From Nematostella vectensis (Eukaryota > Cnidaria > Anthozoa > Actiniaria > Edwardsiidae): 64,000 nucleotides of DNA. The DNA lies in assembly GCF_932526225.1 (NCBI RefSeq), contig NC_064036.1, forward strand, positions 186,001 to 250,000. Reading direction: 5' to 3'. Shown in pieces: positions 35,004-49,084 of this stretch (position 1 is the stretch's first letter; the number at the start of each line of letters is the position of its first letter). The notes beneath the pieces were generated by a model. The model was not told where the DNA came from. It did no database searches and was given only the letters and a program-made list of their open reading frames with translations. The translations under genes were made by a program, and so were the position numbers.

Positions 35004-37007
35004 TTGTATGAAGAGAGTGCCCCTCTCTTCCACCTGCTATTGTTGAAATTATGCTCAATAAACTTTTACCTCTTCCCTCTCCACCAGTTAAGCATTCTAT
35101 GTATGCTTCCCTGTACAAAATGCACCCCTTCAAATAGAACATTAAAGTTCACATACTTGTTTACTTCCTCAAACTCTTTGCTTTTTGTTTTTTGTTAACT
35201 TCCTAGGAACAAATTGAATACATATAATCAATAAATCTAGCAAGCTTATTTTGCAAACTCACTTTTTTTATTATTTTTGCGCAAAACCTATCAGGATTAA
35301 GGGGGTCCAGCACAAAGAAATAAAAACGAACTAAAAAAAAAGCCCATTGGCCTGGGATCGAACCCGGTCTGAAGAACAAAACGGAAACCATACATACGGA
35401 TTACCCAATCGGTATGGCAGCACAAGGCGTTTACGGAATGCTGTAAAGAACCCGAAGGCCCCAAGCACCGATATTTCCGAGCGAATATGCTGTACAACAC
35501 TCTTGCAAGGTTATCCCAACCCGCGCATTAATGGGGAGGACAATAACCAGGATCCCAGGCCTGTAATACGGTTACGCCACGCACAGCTCGCCGAGATTGT
35601 GGATGGCAAAAAATAGAGGTCTATTTGGGCGTCTTGGGTCCCTTGGGGACTCGCCATGCGCACGGGCGCATCTCTTTTATTGTGTACATGACATCAAATT
35701 AGCGAAGAAAAAAGACGCTGTTTTGGTATCATGTGAAAAGCATAAAATAAATAGAAATAAAGACGTAAGGGGGGAGAATATTGACATATTCATATTAGAA
35801 TATTGACAAAATCCGCAATATTGTCTACGCTGACTAAGTAAAGCTGTATTTTACTTTAAAGGGGCAGCAGCATAGTACTGCGCATGTCTGGAGTCAGTGT
35901 TTATTGTAGGCTTTTAAGTGTCTACAAACAGTTGAACTTTTTAAAAGCTGTCAATACCTTATTAAATAATATGCAATATTATATTGAAAACTATGTTAAT
36001 TGACAGTTTGTGGTCATTTTTGTTTGTTTTGTTTAAAGTCTCCCACATGTACCAAAAGTTCATAAGTCAGTATTAGAATTTCACTGAAGTTCAATGTGTC
36101 AGGGCTCTAGAGCTATTGCAAATCTCTTAACCATGACACTCCCCCTTTAAAGGAAAGTAAAAAAAATCAAAATTGTTGGCGGGGGTCTCTGTTGTGTTTG
36201 TTTTCTTTTTAGGTTTGTTCTATTATTATTATTATTTTCTTTTTTAGAGGAGGAGGGGAATTCAGCTAAAAATAGCCAAGGGTCAATTCAAGCAACTAGT
36301 ACAAAAGATGTTTTTTGCAGTCCTTTATTCAATATATTCAAGGTTATCATGCAATTCTGTTGTTTGACTGCATATATATATATTTTTTTTCTTTCTTTTC
36401 ATTACAAGTTCTATATGTGTAAGTGGTGACCATAGCTATGATTACTATTATTTAGAATATCTTTTTACCTACTAACAGAAAACAACTTGACTGCAAAACA
36501 CTTACTGTAGGGCACTCGATATTAGGCATTACTTTCATGTGGATGTAAGGTTGAAATGTCAAAACCTTCATTAACCCGTGAATTACGCTTTAGCGTATTA
36601 CACTTTGTGGTGATCTGATTCTATTGTACTTTTTTGTGTTTTACTAACTATTACCGTTTAACTATCACACTTTGTTTCACGGGTTAATGAAAACCACTCT
36701 AATTACTTACAGTAATTATTTTTTAATGTTATTATTTACTTGTATAATTTAGATGAGCAATACATATTTCTTCTTGGCCTTGTAGAGCTCATCTCGTTCC
36801 TCATAAATAACAAACAAAATGAAGTTTGTTCTTATTTGGTGCAAATGAATCTACATTAGTTTTCTAATCAGATAATTGTTTTTTTTTTCAACACTCACCT
36901 GTTATTTCAACAGCTCTTACTTGAGTTTGCTTGTCTCAGAAATAGACCTTGCTTAATAAATAAATATATCTTACAAACTTATTTAATAATAGGTAACAAC
37001 TGCAATA
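35004..37007 (+). repeat. Unit 18, 2,004 bp
   Basis: This is a complete unit. Private variants include GGCGTTTACGGAATGCTG near 35427 and GATGGCAAAAAATAG near 35603. Confidence 0.95.
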
Positions 37008-38379
37008 TTGTTTGAAGAGAGTGCCCATGTCTTCCCTCTGCTATTGTTCAAATTATGCTCAATAAACTTTTACCTCTTCCCTCTCCACCAGTTAAGCATT
37101 CTATGTATGCTTCCCTGTACAAAATGCACCCCTTCAAATAGAACATTAAAGTTCACATACTTGTTTACTTCCTCAAACTCTTTGCTTTGTCTTTTTTGTT
37201 ACCTTCCTAGGAACAAATTGAATACATATAATCAATAAATCTAGCAAGCTTATTTTGCAAACTCACTTTTTTTTATTATTTTTGCGCAAAACCTATCAGG
37301 ATTAAGGGGGTTCAGCACAAAGAAAAAAAAAACGAATTAAAAAAAAAAGCCCATTGGCCTGGGATCGAACCCGGTCTGAAGAACAAAACGGAAACCATAC
37401 ATACGGATTACCCAATCGGTATGGCAGCACAAGGCTTTTACGGAAGGCTGTAAAGAACCCGAAGGCCCCAAGCACCGATATTTCCGAGCGAATATGCTGT
37501 ACAACACTCTTGCAAGGTTATCCCAACCCGCGCATTAATGGGGAGGACAATAACCAGGATCCCAGGCCTGTAATACGGTTACGCCACGCACAGCTCGCCG
37601 AGATTGTGGATGACAAAAATAGAGGTCTATTTGGGCGTCTTGGGTCCCTTGGGGACTCGCCATGCGCACGGGCGCATCTCTTTTATTGTGTACATGACAT
37701 CAAATTAGGGAAGAAAAAAGACGCTGTTTTGGTATCATGTGAAAAGCATAAAATAAATAGAAATAAAGACGTAAGGGGGGAGAATATTGACATCTTCATA
37801 TTAGAATATTGACAAAATCCGCAATTTTGTCTACGCTGACTAAGTAAAGCTGTATTTTACTTTAAAGGGGCAGTAACATAGTACTGCGCATGTCTGGAGT
37901 CAGTGATTATTGTAGGCTTTTAAGTGTCAACAAACAGTTGAACTTTTTAAAAGCTGTGAATACCTTATTAAATAATATGCAATATTATATTGAAAACTAT
38001 GTTAATGGACAGTTTGTGGTCATTTTTTTTGTTTTGTTTAAAGTCTCCCACATGTACCAAAAGCTCATAAGTCAGTATTAGAATTTCACCGAAGTTCATT
38101 GTGTGAAGGCTCTAGAGCTATTGCAAATCTCTTAAACATGACACTCCCCCTTTAAAGGAAAGTAAAAAAAAATCAAAATTGTTGGTGGGGGTCTCTGCTG
38201 TGTTTGTTTTCTTTTTAGTTTTGTTCTATTATTATTATTATTTTCTTTTTTAGAGGAGGAGGGGAATTCAGCTAAAAATAGCCAAGGGTCAATTCAAGCA
38301 ACTAGTACAAAAGATGTTTTTTTGCAGTCCTTTATTCAATATATTCAAGGTTATCATGCAATTGTGTTGTTTGACTGCA

Positions 38380-38410
<31 letters not shown>

Positions 38411-39028
38411 CTTTCTTTTCATTACAAGTTCTATATGTGTAAGTGGTGACCATAGCTATGATTACTATTATTTAGAATATCTTTTACCTACTAACAGAAA
38501 ACAACTTGACTGCAAAACACTTACTGTAGGGCACTCGATATTAGGCATTACTTTCATGTGGATGTAAGGTTGAAATGTCAAAACATTCATTAACCCGTGA
38601 ACTACGCTTTAGCGTATTACACTTTGTGGTGATCTGATTCTATTGTACTTTTTTATGTTTTACTAACTATTACCGTTTAACTATCACACTTTGTTTCACG
38701 GGTTAATGAAAACCACTCTAATTACTTACAGTAATTCTTTTTTAATGTTATTATTTACTTGTATAATTTAGATGAGCAATACATATTTCTTTTTGGCCTT
38801 GTAGAGCTCATCTCGTTCCTCATAAATAACAAACAAAATGAAGTTTGTTCTTATTTGGTGCAAAGGAATCTACATTAGTTTTCTAATCAGATAATTGTTT
38901 TTTTTTTTTCAACACTCACCTGTTATTTCAACAGCTCTTACTTGAGTTTGCTTGTCTCAGAAATAGACCTTGCTTAATAAATAAATATATCTTACAAACT
39001 TATTTAATAATAGGTAACAACTGCAATA
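37008..39028 (+). repeat. Unit 19, 2,021 bp, 5-A tract and longest TA run
   Basis: This is the longest uninterrupted unit. The landmark reads TTGTTTGAAGAG. The A-tract before TAGAGG (near 37615) has five A instead of six. The TA microsatellite reaches AT x12 at 38379-38402. Confidence 0.95.
38379..38402. repeat. Longest TA microsatellite allele (AT x12, unit 19)
   Basis: The TA tract after TTGACTGC is present in each unit and varies from about AT x4 (unit 9, near 17511) to AT x12 here. It is followed by a variable T-run. Confidence 0.9.
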
Positions 39029-41037
39029 TTGTTTGAAGAGAGTGCCCCTCTCTTCCCTCTGCTATTGTTCAAATTATGCTCAATAAACTTTTACCTCTTC
39101 CCTCTTTACCAGTTAAGCATTCTATGTATGCTTCCCTGTACAAAATGCAACCCTTCAAATAGAACATTAAAGTTCACATACTTGTTTACTTCCTCAAACT
39201 CTTTGCTTTGTCTTTTTTGTTACCTTCCTAGGAACAAATTGAATACATATAATCAATAAATCTAGCCAGCTTATTTTGCAAACTCACTTTTTTTTATTAT
39301 TTTTGCGCAAAACCTATCAGGATTAAGGGGGTCCAGCACAAAGAAAAAAAAAACGAATTAAAAAAAAAAAGCCCATTGGCCTGGGATCGAACCCGGTCTG
39401 AAGAACAAAACGGAAACCATACATACGGATTACCCAATCGGTATGGCAGCACAAGGCTTTTACGGAAGGCTGTAAAGAACCCGAAGGCCCCAAGCACCGA
39501 TATTTCCGAGCGAATATGCTGTACAACACTCTTGCAAGGTTATCCCAACCCGCGCATTAATGGGGAGGACAATAACCAGGATCCCAGGCCTGTAATACGG
39601 TTACGCCACGCACAGCTCGCCGAGATTGTGGATGACAAAAATAGAGGTCTATTTGGGCGTCTTGGGTCCCTTGGGGACTCGCCATGCGCACGGGCGCATC
39701 TCTTTTATTGTGTACATGACATCAAATTAGCGAAGAAAAAAGACGCTGTTTTGGTATCAGGTGAAAAGCATAAAATAAATAGAAATAAAGACGTAAGGGG
39801 GGAGAATATTGACATCTTCATATTAGAATATTGACAAAATCCGCAATTTTGTCTACGCTGACTAAGTAAAGCTGTATTTTACTTTAAAGGGGAAGCAACA
39901 TAGTACTGCGCATGTCTGGAGTCAGTGATTATTGTAGGCTTTTAAGTGTCAACAAACAGTTGAACTTTTTAAAAGCTGTGAATACCTTATTAAATAAAAT
40001 GCAATATTATATTGAAAACTATGTTAATGGACAGTTTGTGGTCATTTTTTTTGTTTTGTTTAAAGTCTCCCACATGTACCAAAAGCTCATAAGTCAGTAT
40101 TAGAATTTCACTGAAGTTCATTGTTTCAAGGCTCTAGAGCTTTTGCAAATCTCTTAAACATGACACTCCCCCTTTAAAGAAAAGTAAAAAAAAATCAAAA
40201 TTGTTGGTGGGGGTCTCTGCTGTGTTTGTTTTCTTTTTAGTTTTGTTCTATTATTATTATTATTTTCTTTTTTAGAGGAGGAGGGGAATTCAGCTAAAAA
40301 TAGCCAAGGGTCAATTCAAGCAACTAGTACAAAAGATGTTTTTTTGCAGTCCTTTATTCAATATATTCAAGGTTATCATGCAATTCTGTTGTTTGACTGC
40401 ATATATATATATATTTTTTCTTTCTTTTCATTACAAGTTCTATATGTGTAAGTGGTGACCATAGCTATGATTACTATTATTTAGAATATCTTTTACCTAC
40501 TAACAGAAAACAACTTGACTGCAAAACACTTACTGTAGGGCACTCGATATTAGGCATTACTTTCATGTGGATGTAAGGTTGAAATGTCAAAACCTTCATT
40601 AACCCGTGAACTACGCTTTAGCGTATTACACTTTGTGGTGATCTGATTCTATTGTACTTTTTTTTATGTTTTACTAACTATTACCGTTTAACTATCACAC
40701 TTTGTTTCACGGGTTAATGAAAACCACTCTAATTACTTACAGTAATTCTTTTTTAATGTTATTATTTACTTGTATAATTTAGATGAGCAATACATATTTC
40801 TTCTTGGCCTTGTAGAGCTCATCTCGTTCCTCATAAATAACAAACAAAATGAAGTTTGTTCTTATTTGGTGCAAAGGAATCTACATTAGTTTTCTAATCA
40901 GATAATTGTTTTTTTTTTCAACACTCACCTGTTATTTCAACATCTCTTACTTGAGTTTGCTTGTCTCAGAAATAGACCTTGCTTAATAAATAAATATATC
41001 TTACAAACTTATTTAATAATAGGTAACAACTGCAATA
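39029..41037 (+). repeat. Unit 20, 2,009 bp, 5-A tract
   Basis: This unit is a close relative of unit 19, sharing the TTGTTTGAAGAG landmark and the five-A tract (near 39637). AATAAAATGCAAT near 39994 breaks the usual palindromic AATAATATGCAATATTAT. Confidence 0.95.
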
Positions 41038-43048
41038 TTGTATAAAGAGAGTGCCCCTCCCTTCCCCCTGCTATTGTTGACATTATGCTCAATAAACTGT
41101 TACCTCTCCCCTCTCCACCAGTTAAGCATTCTATGTATGCTTCCCTGTACAAAATGCAACCCTTCAAATAGAACATTAAAGTTCACATACTTGTTTACTT
41201 CCTCAAACTCTTTGCTTTGTCTTTTTTGTTACCTTCCTAGGAACAAATTGAATACATATAATCAATAAATCTAGCAAGCTTATTTTGCAAACTCACTTTT
41301 TTTTATTATTTTTGCGCAAAACCTATCAGGATTAAGGGGGTCCAGCACAAAGAAAAAAAAAAGAATAAAAAAAAAGCCCATTGGCCTGGGATCGAACCCG
41401 GTCTGAAGAACAAAACGGAAACCATACATACGGATTAAACAATCGGTATGGCAGCACAAGGCTTTTACGGAAGGCTGTAAAGAACCCGAAGGCCCCAAGC
41501 ACCGATATTTCCGAGCGAATATGCTGTACAACACTCTTGCAAAGTTATCCCAACCCGCGCATTAATGGGGAGGACAATAACCAGGATCCCAGGCCTGTAA
41601 TACGGTTACGCCACGCACAGCTCGCCGAGATTGTGGATGACAAAAAATAGAGGTCTATTTGGGCGTCTTGGGTCCCTTGGGGACTCGCCATGCGCACGGG
41701 CGCATCTCTTTTATTGTGTACATGACATCAAATTAGCGAAGAAAAAAGACGCTGTTTTGGTATCATGTGAAAAGCATAAAATAAATAGAAATAAAGACGT
41801 AAGGGGGGAGAATATTGACATATTCATATTAGAAAATTTGACAAAATCCGCAATATTGTCTACGCTGACTAAGTAAAGCTGTATTTTACTTTACAGGGCA
41901 GCAGCATAGTACTGCGCATGTCTGGAGTCAGTGTTTATTGTAGGCTTTTAAGTGTCTACAAACAGTTGAACTTTTTAAAAGCTGTCAATACCTTATTAAA
42001 TAATATGCAATATTATATTGAAAACTATGTTAATGGACAGTTTGTGGTCATTTTTGTTGTTTTGTTTAAAGTCTCCCACATGTACCAAAAGCTCATAAGT
42101 CAGTATTAGAATTTCACTGAAGTTCATTGTGTCAGGGCTCTAGAGCTATTGCAAATCTCTTAAACATGACACTCCCCTTTTAAAGGAAAGTAAAAAAAAA
42201 TCAAAATTGTTGGTGGGGGTCTCTGCTGTGTTTGTTTTCTTTTTAGTTTTGTTCTATTATTATTATTATTTTCTTTTTTAGAGGGGGAGGGGAATTCAGC
42301 TAAAAATAGCCAAGGGTCAATTCAAGCAACTAGTACAAAAGATGTTTTTTTGCAGTCCTTTATTCAATATATTCAAGGTTATCATGCAATTCTGTTGTTT
42401 GACTGCATATATATATATATATATATTTTTTCTTTCTTTTCATTACAAGTTCTATATGTGTAAGTGGTGACCATGGCTATGATTACTATTATTTAGAATA
42501 TTTTTTTACCTACTAACAGAAAACAACTTGACTGCAAAACACTTACTGTAGGGCACTCGATATTAGGCATTACTTTCATGTGGATGTAAGGTTGAAATGT
42601 CAAAACCTTCATTAACCCGTGAACTACGCTTTAGCGTATTACACTTTGTGGTGATCTGATTCTATTGTACTTTTTTGTGTTTTACTAACTATTACCGTTT
42701 AACTATCACACTTTGTTTCACGGGTTAATGAAAACCACTCTAATTACTTACAGTAGTTCTTTTTTAATATTATTATTTACTTGTATAATTTAGATTAGCA
42801 ATATATAATTCTTTATGGCTTTGTAGAGCTCATCTCGTTCCTCATAAATAACAAACAAAATGAAGTTTGTTCTTATTTTGGTGCAAAGGAATCTACAGTA
42901 GTTTTCTAATCAGATAATTGTTTTTTTTTCAACACTCACCTGTTATTTCAACAGCTCTTACTTGAGTTTGCTTGTCGCAGAAATAGACCTTGCTTAATAA
43001 ATAAATATATCTTACAAACTTATTTAATAATAGGTAACAACTGCAATA
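41038..43048 (+). repeat. Unit 21, 2,011 bp (block B1)
   Basis: This is a complete unit. AAAAGAATAAAA near 41360 and TTTACAGGGCAGCAGC near 41890 are shared with unit 25, about 8,047 bp downstream. CGGATTAAACAATCGG near 41431 is private and lies in the tRNA-like D-arm region. Confidence 0.95.
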
Positions 43049-45061
43049 TTGTATGAAGAGAGTGCCCCTCTTTTCCCTCTGCTATTGTTCAAATTATGCT
43101 CAATAAACTTTTACCTCTTCCCTCTCCACCAGTTAAGCATTCTATGTATGCTTCCCTGTACAAAATGCACCCCTTCAAATAGAACATTAAAGTTCACATA
43201 CTTGTTTACTTCCTCAAACTCTTTGCTTTGTGTTTTTTGTTACCTTCCTAGGAACAAATTGAATACATATAATCAATAAATCTAGCAAGCTTATTTTGCA
43301 AACTCACTTTTTTTATTATTTTTGCGCAAAACCTATCAGGATTAAGGGGGTCCAGCACAAAGAAAAAAAAACGAATTAAAAAAAAAAGCCCATTGGCCTG
43401 GGATCGAACCCGGTCTGAAGAACAAAACGGAAACCATACATACGGATTACCCAATCGGTATGGCAGCACAAGGCTTTTACGGAAGGCTGTAAAGAACCCG
43501 AAGGCCCCAAGCACCGATATTTCCGAGCGAATATGCTGTACAACACTCTTGCAACGTTATCCCAACCCGCGCATTAATGGGGAGGACAATAACCAGGATC
43601 CCAGGCCTGTAATACGGTTACGCCACGCACAGCTCGCCGAGATTGTGGATGACAAAAAATAGAGGTCTATTTGGGCGTCTTGGGTCCCTTGGGGACTCGC
43701 CATGCGCACGGGCGCATCTCTTTTATTGTGTACATGACATCAAATTAGCGAAGAAAAAAGACGCTGTTTTGGAATCATGTGAAAAGCATAAAATAAATAG
43801 AAATAAAGACGTAAGGGGGGAGAATATTGACATCTTTATATTAGAATATTGACAAAATCCGCAATTTTGTCTACGCTGACTAAGTAAAGCTGTATTTTAC
43901 TTTAAAGGGGCAGCAACATAGTACTGCGCATGTCTGGAGTCAGTGATTAATGTAGGCTTTTAAGTGTCAACAAACAGTTGAACTTTTTAAAAGCTGTGAA
44001 TACCTTATTAAATAATATGCAATATTATATTGAAAACTATGTTAATGGACAGTTTGTGGTCATTTTTGTTGTTTTGTTTAAAGTCTCCCACATGTACCAA
44101 AAGCTCATAAGTCAGTATTAGAATTTCACTGAAGTTCATTGTGTCAGGGCTCTAGAGCTATTGCAAATCTCTTAAACATGACACTCCCCTTTTAAAGGAA
44201 AGTAAAAAAAATCAAAATTGTTGGTGGTGGTCTCTGCTGTGTTTGTTTTCTTTTTAGTTTTGTTCTATTATTATTATTATTTTCTTTTTTAGAGGGGGAG
44301 GGGAATTCAGCTAAAAATAGCCAAGGGTCAATTCAAGCAACTAGTACAAAAGATGTTTTTTTGCAGTCCTTTATTCAATATATTCAAGGTTATCATGCAA
44401 TTCTGTTGTTTGACTGCATATATATATATATATTTTTTTTCTTTCTTTTCATTACAAGTTCTATATGTGTAAGTGGTGACCATAGCTATGATTACTATTA
44501 TTTAGAATATTTTTTTTACCTACTAACAGAAAACAACTTGACTGCAAAACACTTACTGTAGGGCACTCGATATTAGGCATTACTTTCATGTGGATGTAAG
44601 GTTGAAATGTCAAAACCTTCATTAACCCGTGAACTACGCTTTAGCGTATTACTCTTTGTGGTGATCTGATTCTATTGTACTTTTTTTGTGTTTTACTAAC
44701 TATTACCGTTTAACTATCACACTTTGTTTCACGGGTTAATGAAAACCACTCTAATTACTTACAGTTATTCTTTTTTAATATTATTATTTACTTGTATAAT
44801 TTAGATGAGCAATATATAATTCTTTATGGCTTTGTAGAGCTCATCTCGTTCCTCATAAATAACAAACAAAATGAAGTTTGTTCTTATTTTGGTGCAAAGG
44901 AATCTACATTAGTTTTCTAATCAGATAATTGTTTTTTTTTTTCAACACTCACCTGTTATTTCAACAGCTCTTACTTGAGTTTGCTTGTCGCAGAAATAGA
45001 CCTTGCTTAATAAATAAATATATCTTACAAACTTATTTAATAATAGGTAACAACTGCAATA
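43049..45061 (+). repeat. Unit 22, 2,013 bp (block B1)
   Basis: This is a complete unit. GATTAATGTAGG near 43945 and GGTGGTGGTCTC near 44223 are shared with unit 26. Confidence 0.95.
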
Positions 45062-47074
45062 TTGTATGAAGAGAGTGCCCCTCCCTTCCCCCTGCTATTG
45101 TTGACATTATGCTCAATAAACTGTTACCTCTCCCCTCTCCACCAGTTAAGCATTCTATGTATGCTTCCCTGTACAAAATGCGCCCCTTCAAATAGAACAT
45201 TAAAGTTCACATACTTGTTTACTTCCTCAAACTCTTTGCTTTGTGTTTTTTGTTAACTTCCTAGGAACAAATTGAATACATATAATCAATAAATCTAGCA
45301 AGCTTATTTTGCAAACTCACTTTTTTTATTATTTTTGCGCAAAACCTATCAGGATTAAGGGGGTCCAGCACAAAGAAAAAAAAAACGAATTAAAAAAAAA
45401 GCCCATTGGCCTGGGATCGAATCCGGTCTGAAGAACAAAACGGAAACCATACATACGGATTACCCAATCGGTATGGCAGCACAAGGCTTTTACGGAAGGC
45501 TGTAAAGAACCCGAAGGCCCCAAGCACCGATATTTCCGAGCGAATATGCTGTACAACACTCTTGCAAGCTTATCCCAACCCGCGCATTAATGGGGAGGAC
45601 AATAACCAGGATCCCAGGCCTGTAATACGGTTACGCCACGCACAGCTCGCCGAGATTGTGGATGACAAAAAATAGAGGTCTATTTGGGCGTCTTGGGTCC
45701 CTTGGGGACTCGCCATGCGCACGGGCGCATCTCTTTTATTGTGTACATGACATCAAATTAGGGAAGAAAAAAGACGCTGTTTTGGTATCATGTGAAAATC
45801 ATAAAATAAATAGAAATAAAGACGTAAGGGGGGAGAATATTGCCATCTTTATATTAGAATATTGACAAAATCCGCAATTTTGTCTACGCTGACTAAGTAA
45901 AGCTGTATTTTACTTTAAAGGGGCAGCAACATAGTACTGCGCATGTCTGGAGTCAGTGATTATTGTAGGCTTTTAAGTGTCAACAAACAGTTGAACTTTT
46001 TAAAAGCTGTGAATACCTTATTAAATAATATGCAATATTATATTGAAAACTATGTTAATTGACAGTTTGTTGTGGTCATTTTTTTTTGTTTTGTTTAAAG
46101 TCTCCCACATGTACCAAAAGCTCATAAGTCAGTATCAGAATTTCACTGAAGTTCATTGTGTCAGGGCTCTAGAGCTATTGCAAATCTCTTAACCATGACA
46201 CTCCCCTTTTAAAGGAAAGTAAAAAAAAATCAAAATTGTTGGTGGGGGTCTCTGCTGTGTTTGTTTTCTTTTTCGTTTTGTTCTATTATTATTATTATTT
46301 TCTTTTTTAGAGGTGGAGGGGAATTCAGCTAAAAATAGCCAAGGGTCAATTCAAGCAACTAGTACAAAAGATGTTTTTTTTGCAGTCCTTTATTCAATAT
46401 ATTCAAGGTTATCATGCAATTCTGTTGTTTGACTGCATATATATATATATATTTTTTTCTTTCTTTTCATTACAAGTTCTATATGTGTAAGTGGTGACCA
46501 TAGCTATGATTACTATTATTTAGAATATCTTTTTACCTACTAACAGAAAACAACTTGACTGCAAAACACTTACTGTAGGGCACTCGATATTAGGCATTAC
46601 TTTCATGTGGATGTAAGGTTGAAATGTCAAAACCTTCATTAACCCGTGAATTACGCTTTAGCGTATTACACTTTGTGGTGATCTGATTCTATTGTACTTT
46701 TTTGTGTTTTACTAACTATTACCGTTTAACTATCACACTTTGTTTCACGGGTTAATGAAAACCACTCTAATTACTTACAGTAGTTCTTTTTTAATATTAT
46801 TATTTACTTGTATAATTTAGATGAGCAATACATATTTCTTTATGGCTTTGTAGAGCTCATCTCGTTCCTCATAAATAACAAACAAAATGAAGTTTGTTCT
46901 TATTTTGGTGCAAAGGAATCTACAGTAGTTTTCTAATCAGATAATTGTTTTTCTTTTAACACTCACCTGTTATTTCAACAGCCTTACTTGAGTTTGCTTG
47001 TCTCAGAAATAGACCTTGCTTAATAAACAAAGACATGTTACAAACTTATTTAATAATAGGTAACAACTGCAATA
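45062..47074 (+). repeat. Unit 23, 2,013 bp (block B1)
   Basis: This is a complete unit. CAGTTTGTTGTGGTC near 46064 and AGTATCAGAATT near 46131 are shared with unit 27. GATCGAATCC near 45417 alters the minus-strand B box in this unit only. Confidence 0.95.
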
Positions 47075-49084
47075 TTGTATGAAGAGAGTGCCCCTGTCTT
47101 CCCTCTGCTATTGTTGAAATTATGCTCAATAAACTTTTACCTCTTCCCTCTCCACCAGTTAAGCATTCTATGTATGCTTCCCTGTACAAAATGCACCCCT
47201 TCAAATAGAACATTAAAGTTCACATACTTGTTTACTTCCTCAAACTCTTTTCTTTGTGTTTTTTGTTACCTTCCTAGGAACAAATTGAATACATATAATC
47301 AATAAATCTAGCAAGCTTATTTTGCAAACTCACTTTTTTTATTATTTTTGCGCAAAACCTATCAGGATTAAGGGGGTCCAGCACAAAGAAAAAAAAACGA
47401 ATTAAAAAAAAAGCCCATTGGCCTGGGATCGAACCCGGTCTGAAGAACAAAACGGAAACCATACATACGGATTACCCAATCGGTATGGCAGCACAAGGCT
47501 TTTACGGAAGGCTGTAAAGAACCCGAAGGCCCCAAGCACCGATATTTCCGAGCGAATATGCTGTACAACACTCTTGCAACGTTATCCCAACCCGCGCATT
47601 AATGGGGAGGACAATAACCAGGATCCCAGGCCTGTAATACGGTTACGCCACGCACAGCTCGCCGAGATTGTGGATGACAAAAAATAGAGGTCTATTTGGG
47701 CGTCTTGGGTCCCTTGGGGACTCGCCATGCGCACGGGCGCATCTCTTTTATTGTGTACATGACATCAAATTAGCGAAGAAAAAAGACGCTGTTTTGGAAT
47801 CATGTGAAAAGCATAAAATAAATAGAAATAAAGACGTAAGGGGGGAGAATATTGACATCTTCATATTAGAATATTGACAAAATCCGCAATTTTGTCTACG
47901 CTGACTAAGTAAAGCTGTATTTTACTTTAAAGGGGCAGCAACATAGTACTGCGCATGTCTGGAGTCAGTGATTATTGTAGGCTTTTAAGTGTCAACAAAC
48001 AGTTGAACTTTTTAAAAGCTGTGAATACCTTATTAAATAATATGCAATATTATATTGAAAACTATGTTAATGGACAGTTTGTGGTCATTTTTGTTGTTTT
48101 GTTTAAAGTCTCCCACATGTACCAAAAGCTCATAAGTCAGTATTAGAATTTCACTGAAGTTCATTGTGTCAGGGCTCTAGAGCTATTGCAAATCTCTTAA
48201 ACATGACACTCCCCTTTTAAAGGAAAGTAAAAAAAAAAATCAAAATTGTTGGTGGGGGTCTCTGCTGTGTTTGTTTTCTTTTTAGTTTTGTTCTATTATT
48301 ATTATTATTTTCTTTTTTAGAGGGGGAGGGGAATTCAGCTCAAAATAGCCAAGGGTCAATTCAAGCAACTAGTACAAAAGATGTTTTTTTGCAGTCCTTT
48401 ATTCAATATATTCAAGGTTATCATGCAATTCTGTTGTTTGACTGCATATATATATATATATTTTTTCTTTCTTTTCATTACAAGTTCTATATGTGTAAGT
48501 GGTGACCATAGCTATGATTACTATTATTTAGAATATCTTTTACCTACTAACAGAAAACAACTTGACTGCAAAACACTTACTGTAGGGCACTCGATATTAG
48601 GCATTACTTTCATGTGGATGTAAGGTTGAAATGTCAAAACCTTCATTAACCCGTGAACTACGCTTTAGCGTATTACACTTTGTGGTGATCTGATTCTATT
48701 GTACTTTTTTTTATGTTTTACTAACTATTACCGTTTAACTATCACACTTTGTTTCACGGGTTAATGAAAACCACTCTAATTACTTACAGTAATTCTTTTT
48801 TAATGTTATTATTTACTTGTATAATTTAGATGAGCAATACATATTTCTTCTTGGCCTTGTAGAGCTCATCTCGTTCCTCATAAATAACAAACAAAATGAA
48901 GTTTGTTCTTATTTGGTGCAAAGGAATCTACATTAGTTTTCTAATCAGATAATTGTTGTTTTTTTCAACACTCACCTGTTATTTCAACATCTCTTACTTG
49001 AGTTTGCTTGTCTCAGAAATAGACCTTGCTTAATAAATAAATATATCTTACAAACTTATTTAATAATAGGTAACAACTGCAATA
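47075..49084 (+). repeat. Unit 24, 2,010 bp
   Basis: This is a complete unit. From about 48.45 kb its tail matches the tail of unit 20 (GTACTTTTTTTTATG and TCAACATCTCTTAC), which marks the left edge of block B2. CAGCTCAAAATAG near 48335 is shared with units 29 and 30. Confidence 0.95.

Larger units (their letters stand above)
40400..46800 (+). repeat. Higher-order block B, copy 1
   Basis: This segment of about 6.4 kb (tail of unit 20 through most of unit 23) recurs about 8,048 bp downstream. The two copies share many rare variants, including GTACTTTTTTTTATG, TCAACATCTCTTAC, AAAAGAATAAAA, TTTACAGGGCAG, GATTAATGTAGG and GTTTGTTGTGG. Edges are estimated by eye to within about 100-200 bp. Confidence 0.85.

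Noticed and set aside
37354-37812. 152-codon frames in units 19 and 20 (and 150 codons in unit 5) as candidate genes.
   Set aside because: They arise from a one-base change in a homopolymer that joins two short frames. No start, homology or constraint supports them.
37890-38081. 63-codon ATG frame inside the second inverted-repeat segment, recurring in many right-side units.
   Set aside because: It is open only in units with TTAATGGACAG. Units with TTAATTGACAG place TGA in frame, and it lies inside a transposon-like inverted repeat. No homology was recognised.
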